Shown: positions 57,727-64,000 of the stretch, in pieces | Layout: each line of letters begins with the position of its first letter | Numbering within the stretch: the stretch's first letter is position 1 | Source of the DNA: Spirodela intermedia | Taxonomy: Eukaryota > Streptophyta > Magnoliopsida > Alismatales > Araceae | Assembly: GCA_902729315.2 (NCBI GenBank) | Contig: LR746270.1 | Span: 255,501-319,500, forward strand | Direction of reading: 5' to 3' | DNA length: 64,000 nucleotides | Program-made: the position numbers and the translations under genes | The notes under the pieces: model-generated | Databases searched by the model: none | What the model was told of the DNA's origin: nothing | The model's input: only the letters and a program-made list of their open reading frames with translations

Positions 57727-58569
57727 TGATGAAGACGACCCCATCCAACCACAAAGAAAGCCCTCCTCTGATCCTCTCCTCTTCCCCAGCCAGGTTCATC
57801 CCCGCAGAGGAGCAAGAACCAGCGCGCTCCCGCACCACTGTACACACGAGGAGCAAGAACCAGCGAGCTCCATAGCCAGCTGAGGGAGGGAGAGAGGGAG
57901 AGAGGGAGGAGTAGGGAGTACCGCCGAGCCGGCGGCGAGGCGGAGGAGGGCCTGCCCCGCCGGCTGGTTCAGACCTGCGACTGGTTGGTCGTCTGGAAGA
58001 ATTACGGTGTGAAATTTTGGCCCCGTATTGCCTGCTCGGCTCGGCTCGGCTTGGCTTGGCTTGGCTTACTGTCATTGCTATCACCGCCTGCTTCTTGCTC
58101 CGAGAAAAAAGGCCTCGTCTTTCTCCTGTGGATGCTCTCTTCTTCTCCTTCTTCGTCTGCTTCTGGGATTTTTATTCATCGGCCTGGAAGCGGGCTGAAA
58201 AGAAGGGAAAGTAATAATAAGAATAATAATTAGGCATTTATAGGGTATTGATATACTGCTCTGGCGGCGGCGGCGGCGGCGGCGGCTGACTTTATTTCTG
58301 TTTTTATATGTATATTAGCATTTAGGTTAAATTTAGGCTGTGGGCCCGACCTAGGTTGTGTGGGGCCCAGGAGTCTGTCTCCTGATGTTGGGGGAGGGCG
58401 GCTCGGACACGCCCGGAGGAGGAGCCCAGCTGCGGCCGGCCGAAGATTAAGGCCCTAGAGGAGGAAGACGGAGGTGGGTGGGGCGGCCGCGGGAGATCCC
58501 AGCTAGGGTTTCCCTTTCTTGGCGCGGTTTTGGGAGGGAGGCGGGCTCCAAATTTCGCGCGGGGAAGGC
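57727..58569. other. Intergenic region before EAF6
   Basis: 3' UTR of the membrane-protein gene and EAF6 promoter/leader. Contains repeated GGCTTGGCTT words near 58045 and a GGC trinucleotide tract at about 58264-58285. No gene recognised. Confidence 0.5.
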
Positions 58570-59190
58570 ATGGAATCGGAAGGTAATGTTTGGAATGAGA
58601 CAGAACAGCCGGCGGAAGGGAAGAACCACACCTCTCCTTCTTCCTCCTCCTCGCGGGAGCTCGCGTCGAGGGGCTGCTTTTCGTCCGCTTTTGCTTCGAT
58701 CGCTTGGGGTCTTGTCTCGGGCCCTCTTTTCTCTGGCCGTTGGTGAACCCGCCATGTTTTCTTCGTTTAGGTCAAAGGGGGGCGTCGAATCCCTCGGCCA
58801 TATTGGCGGCGCTGATGAGCAAGAGAGACCGGCTTCAGGAGGAGCTCCGTCATATTGAGAAGCAGGTACGAGCTTCGTTCTGCGTTTCTTTCTCCCCGAC
58901 TTTTCGGCCAAAAATCGTTGCACGCGTGAGGAGGAGAGGAGCGGCGATGGGCAGCTACTAAGAATCATCCTCGTCCCACGTGTGCTTTCATTCGATTCCC
59001 TAATGCTTACTTTTACCTCGTACTTTGTACAGAGAGTGCCCTGGAATGTTCTTATCTTGGGTTGCTATCCTTGCCAATTGAGACAATTTTAGGAAACTCT
59101 GAACATTAAAGAGTGTACCTTCCCTCATCCGCTATTTTCTTCCGCCTTGTGGGTCATGGGTCGAAAAATGGGAAGCGGGAACTAGACCGG

Positions 59191-59252
<62 letters not shown>

Positions 59253-62200
59253 ATATATATATGTTTATATCTGTATGTTGGTCTATTAAAAATCAGCAGC
59301 CTGTTAAGTCGTGGGGTTCAAGGAAGAGATCTTACTATGGTTATATATATACTCGATCTTCTACGTTCAGCTTAATGAACTTGGTTTTTTTTTTTTTCTT
59401 GGTAAACAGAACGGTTCATTCTTTTGATTACACAGCATACACACTTCGTTTATGCAAGCACACAAACTAGTATGGTATCTTCTGATGTATGATATTCTGT
59501 GGAAGGTTTATGACTTGGAAACTAGTTACCTACAAGATTCGAACCAATGTGGGAATGTCTTGAAAGGGTTTGAAGGATTTCTATCATCTTCCAAGAGCAC
59601 TGCGAAGTATGTCACTTGAACCCTGGCATTTTCTTATCCAGAATTCTTTGTTTTCCACCTTACAAGAGAGGGAGGGGGAAGACTCACTCTTGTCTTTATA
59701 TACAACCAAAGCTGTTGAATTCGGATGGGTATCATGATTATTGATTCCGTGGGCGTATCTATATGGAACGGCGGTTGAAGGATCAATGTATCTTTCCGAT
59801 TTCTAAGTTCAACAGTGGTAGGGTTCTTAATATTTTTATTTCTTTCTCCAAGGTTTAATGACTATAGGCTCTTTGGGTTCCCAAACAACATACATACTGT
59901 TGAAGTTCATACAAATGAAGTTCTGAGATTCTACTTGACATTATTTAAACACGTTGTGGACATCATGCCCGTTGTTTTTTGATGAAATAGATGTCCTTTG
60001 CTCGTTCTTTTCCCATGTTATCTTCCATCCCCTCCCTCGCCTCTTTTTGTTCTTCCCTTCCACCACTTTCCATTTGCTTACTTTTTCTTGCCTGTTTCAT
60101 CTAAAGGGTTGCATCACCTTGGTGAATGAAAATCAGTGAATGTTTTCGGAGTGCCATTGCTGTTAAGGGTTTTACCGAGATTAATAATAAAATGGTGATT
60201 GTCTACGTGCTGTAACTATCAGAAGTGGGGTATGATATGTTTGGTGTGAGGATAAGTGGTGCCTTGAATCGAAGTGGCTTTTCCTCAGTTGCTTTTGAGG
60301 TGGGGTATCTGATTTCTCAGTTGCTTTTTCAGCTATCAAGTCAGTGAGGGTAAGCAACATTGTTCTTTGTTTGAGAAAGAATTCGGTGTTATTATTCTAG
60401 GTTTCCATCATCAGGGCTATTACAAACCACAGAATTTTACCCTCTATTCTGATCACCGAGCCTCATGATACTTTAATTCACTAAAAAAACTTAGTCCCCA
60501 TCATGTGAAATGAGTTAAATTCCTCTAGGAGAACTCACTTGTCCTCAACCACCAGGTCAAGGTCGATAAGAAGCCTACTTATGCTCGTTGACAATTCTAC
60601 TATCTCCTGAAGATGTTGAGCATGCAAATCCCAAAGTTGAGTGATTGACCGACAAATACCTATCTTGCGTTGACTTTGGATCCATCCATAAACTCCACCA
60701 TCATGGAATGAGGACATCTCAGCTTGGACTTCATTCTTGGCCTTGCCACCATGATGACGATGGAGCTCTTCTCTAAAATGTGAAAATCTCTGCTCTCCTC
60801 CCTTGTTGCCAAACTCTGCTTTGGCGATATATTTCATTTTAATGGGCTACTTGTGTCCGTTGTTTGTGATTTTGATTCTGCTACTGGTTCGATATTTCCA
60901 GAATTTTTTTGGTACCTATTATTTCTTTTGTTTTCCATCTTAGGCAGGATCATTCCTTGATGTCTTATCTGTGCCAACCAAGAGAATGGAGCTTGATTTA
61001 ACTTGTAATATTCCATTAATTGAACTATTAGTGGCATCTCCAACCATCCATGGCGCCCTTCCTTGCTTGTTCCTTGACCTCACTCCAAATACCTGGGATG
61101 CTCATCCACCCGTGTCTGGCCAATCTGCTTACTAGAAACTTTTTTAACTTTGTTTACTAGAAATTTGATGTTCCATTGAGCAGCATAATAATATCCATGT
61201 GATCACTCTATAACTACCCTGAATGCAACATGAGTTCAATGAATGTGACTTTGTATTGACTCGTGCATTTCATGAATCGTACCCTGAACACCCCTGGAAA
61301 CTCTATACCTGAGCCACCGGTACCTTCCATATCATCCACAAACTGCAATTGAATGTCTACGTATTAGTTTTGCCATCTGATGTGCATATTAACCGTGTTT
61401 TCAATAGTGAGGATATGTTGAATGATAATTGGAGCTCCCTCTTTGAGGCCTCCCTCTTTCAGTAACTTGATGTATCTTTAATAACAGCGTCTTTGATTGG
61501 TGTCTTTGTCTCTGCAAGGTTTGATGGCTGTTGGTTCTTTACATGACTAAAAAACTGCTGACTTTTGTTAAGAAGGACCAACTTTGAATTTCACTTTGAA
61601 CCCATTTAAGCACCATGAACCAGTTGGGGCAGAAGCAGTTTTTGATGAAATGTGATTACTTCAGTGGCTCTTCTCCCTCTTCCTCTTGCCTTGGAGGAAT
61701 AGTAGCACTGATTTTTGAGGACTTTACTGTAACAGCGTTGCTTCACCTTCTCGTGCTGATGAGGCATCTGAGGATGCTTTTCAATGGCATTGATTGTTTC
61801 TACCCCCTTTTTGCTCTTCGTCTTGGTACAACCCGTGGACTGCAATCTATTGCCCATATATCACTCCAATCTTCCTTGCTTCTAGTTTTATTTGACAAGA
61901 TGGATCTGATCCTAAGTGACGAAGACCCTTTTCCTAGTGAAATAATGGGCTTGTTTTGAAAAAAAATAGTGAAGTTGTGCTCCTTATCTGGGTCAGTTTT
62001 GTTGATGGTATTTTATCCAACGTTTTGGGATTCGTGCAGCCACCTGCACAAACCCTCTGAGAATGCGTGTCGACCTTATCTGAAGGAAGATATATCTCAA
62101 AGTATCCCGGGACAAGTTTGCGGGATATTGGGGCACATATTAACAATACTACATTGTTTTTGAACTTCGGCTTAATACTATGAAGTGTAGAGTGAGGCAC

Positions 62201-63866
62201 ATATGAACCAGACGATTTCTTTCAGGGAATAATAAAATTGAGGATCCAAAGTTTGCAGAGATGGAGACTGTCAGATGATCGGTTTGATCATGTTTGACTG
62301 CGATTCCTCTCCCTTCGGGATATTTTTTTTTTTTGTTTTTGCAAGAATGCTTTGTCTCCATTAGCACGCTCAGACCAAAGCATTAATCAGTGTCTGACTT
62401 GTAGCTCGCTGGACGCTGGCTCATTTAGCTCTAACTCGTGTGAACTCTAAGGTATTCAGGCAACGCTTTCTATTAACGCGAGTTTCGAGGTTGTAGTTAC
62501 TCTTCATGGGAATATCAGGATTTCTCGTTCGATTCCTGCTACCCAGTCTGCGCACACCCAGTGGTAACAAAACAAAACAGCCCGTCTTTGATCTGGGTTC
62601 TTATCAAAAACTCAGGATACACAGAAGGGCAGATAATTTCCCCTTGTGAAATTTTCCCTCATTCAGGATTAGACAGAGATGAGAGTTGGTGTTCTAGTGA
62701 AAAGCTTTTTAGTGTGGGAATAAGCTTCCGAAGCACCCAGCTCATCGATTTTTTTATCATGCGGCATTCTCGGTTGATGGCTCTGAACTGGTCCTATTCC
62801 TTGTTCCTCAGTGCTTTCAGTACGCCGATTTATGTTATTATTTGCTCACTACATTTTTGTCAATCTGACGTTGTGTTGACTTTTCTGCCTCTTCAGCCTG
62901 AAACGTTCCAGGAAGTTTCAGCCCGAAGACAGACTGTTTTCATTGTCATCTGTGACTTCACCTGCAGTATGCGACTCAACCTTTTCCTCGTTATTGATCT
63001 AAATGAGCCTAAAACTAAGCAGATTTGCGTTTATAACGCTAAATTTTGTGATTTAGTTAGTTGGTTCGATGTGCCCAGCATGGTAGTAAACTCAGTAGCA
63101 TCATGAGAAATTAACAGCCTTTTATTCCCTTGCGCTCTCATGCGTTTTGTACTATAAATCACAGCATCTACTTGCTCTTCTTTCGCTGCCCGTAGGCTTG
63201 ATGTGGGGAGGGGGGGATTCCAAAGTTTTTTTTTTTAATAACAAAAAATAAAAAGAAAAAGCTGTTTCTTGATGTATTTTGTGGAAGTTAAGTGGTATGT
63301 ATGATCTTCTGGGTTTTTGAGAGTAGAAAGAGGACCTGGTTTTGCTCTAGAAATCTTATGAAATGTCTGTTCGATTTCAGGTCGAGGAGCATATAATTGG
63401 ACGCGATGGTAAGTTAAAACTTACCAGATGTGGTTATCCTGGAGCATGAAATCAGCCACCGATGCGAGCAAAGTTCTTACCTTCCCTTTCTGGGTGTTCT
63501 TCTTCCTCCCCTCCCCGCCTGTCCTTCAGATGGAAGATCGGAGTATGGCCCAGGACGGTCCAAAGGAGGAGGCACCCCTGCTAATGGGCAGTCAGTAGAG
63601 ATGACATCTTTTTTCCGACAATTCAGAAAATGATTAAAATAATAGAAATAATTATTTGTATAATTAATACTAATGATTTCAGTGGGTCTTATTCGAAAGT
63701 TGGTTTTTTTTATGGTTTTTTTGTTTGTTTGTTTTTTTTTTTTTTTTTGAGTTTCAGAGGGAAGCCTAAGAAGGGTGGGCGCTCAGCACAACGAGAGGCG
63801 AAGAGGGTCCGACCAAGTGAACTTGAGCTGGAGGACGACGACGATCCCGACCTCAGCCTGCGATAG
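58570..63866 (+). CDS. EAF6: EAF6-like subunit of NuA4 histone acetyltransferase complex
   Basis: Seven exons in frame, 158 residues: 58570-58582, 58771-58865, 59506-59606, 62897-62966, 63381-63408, 63530-63590, 63758-63866. The order matches plant EAF6: MESEG start, NPSAILAALMSKRDRLQEEL and RHIEKQVYDLETSYLQD (a coiled coil at about 12-50), then NQCGNVLKGFEGFLSSSK. Next come LKRSRKFQPEDRLFSLSS and VTSPA, a GRSEYGPGRSKGGG tract, a lysine/arginine segment (KPKKGGRSAQREAKRVRP) and an acidic tail EDDDDPDLSLR. Eaf6 is a small nuclear subunit that helps hold the catalytic module of NuA4 and related acetyltransferases; it has no enzymatic motif itself. The first exon holds only 13 coding bases. Intron 3 is 3.3 kb, by far the longest among the annotated genes, and intron 2 has a CT microsatellite at about 59193-59249. 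Confidence 0.95.
59607..62896. other. EAF6 intron 3 (3.3 kb) with unexplained minus-strand frames
   Basis: Mostly AT-rich without recognisable features. On the minus strand frames at 61043-60834 (69 codons) and 60837-60535 (100 codons, charged, with HHGGKAKNEVQAEM) overlap by four bases in different frames, as in a frameshifted old coding sequence, and another charged frame lies at 61857-61606. They may be remains of a transposon or captured gene, but I recognise no family. Confidence 0.35.
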
Positions 63867-64000
63867 CGAGCTGGGTGGGGATGTCTGGGCCCATCTCTCG
63901 TGTTCAAGCTCTCTATCTGTCGATGGCCCGTGAAGAAAAAATATCTATCTGGGTCCATTGTGTTCTGGACAGCTTCTTGGGGTTCATATTTCTTGGCTAG
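63867..64000 (+). other. EAF6 3' UTR, cut by window end
   Basis: Follows the EAF6 stop codon at 63864-63866 to the end of the window; no further gene visible. Confidence 0.6.

Noticed and set aside
1-64000. CRISPR arrays, bacterial operons, rRNA or intact tRNA genes
   Set aside because: None seen; repeats are transposons or microsatellites and the genes are spliced plant genes.

Overview
The window is nuclear DNA from a flowering plant. Evidence: spliced genes with GT-AG introns, plant-only families (NCRK receptor kinase, WAV3-type RING/vWA ligase, plant ADF, RRP41-like), Ty3/gypsy and Ty1/copia remnants, and many CT/GA microsatellites. The very GC-rich coding exons (NCRK, the WAV3-like gene, the membrane-protein gene) and short AT-rich introns suggest a monocot, perhaps a non-grass one. 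The species cannot be fixed from sequence alone.

The left part (1 to about 28.9 kb) holds no intact host gene. It is a nested transposon block. The base layer is one decayed Ty3/gypsy element (called G1 here) on the minus strand. Its gag start, protease, protease-RT linker, RT start, RNase H, integrase and 3' LTR are met in order from 28.7 kb down to 1.8 kb. A decayed Ty1/copia element (C1, plus strand, 11.9-18.8 kb) sits inside its RT. Both are cut up by about 12 copies, on both strands, of one 1.6-1.75 kb TG...CA sequence (LTR-A), which reads as solo LTRs. By my boundaries LTR-A makes up about 17.7 kb of the first 28.2 kb. Four copies keep recognisable 5-bp target duplications (CCGTG, CCTAG, GACAT, TAGGG). 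No LTR-A internal domain is present.

The right part (29.4-64 kb) is gene-dense, with seven protein genes whose exons join in frame: NCRK receptor-like kinase (minus), WAV3/EDA40-type RING-vWA E3 ligase (minus), SYT3-like synaptotagmin (minus, 12 exons), soluble inorganic pyrophosphatase (plus), ADF5-type actin-depolymerising factor (plus), exosome RRP41-like/MTR3 subunit (plus) and NuA4 subunit EAF6 (plus). An eighth gene, intronless, encodes a plant multi-pass membrane protein of unknown function (plus). The strand switch lies between SYT3 and the pyrophosphatase, which are head to head. The genes do not form a pathway: this is ordinary plant gene order.

I found no new enzymatic or defence system. 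The most unusual structures are in the repeat half: a conserved hairpin at the 5' end of LTR-A, an LTR-A copy flanked by a 392-bp near-identical direct duplication instead of a 5-bp one, a 144-bp in-frame triplication inside that copy, and inverted LTR-A pairs at the points where G1 has lost its gag and RT. In the gene half the notable items are an NCRK ectodomain built from two symmetric exons and a CT microsatellite acting as the polypyrimidine tract of an RRP41-like intron.
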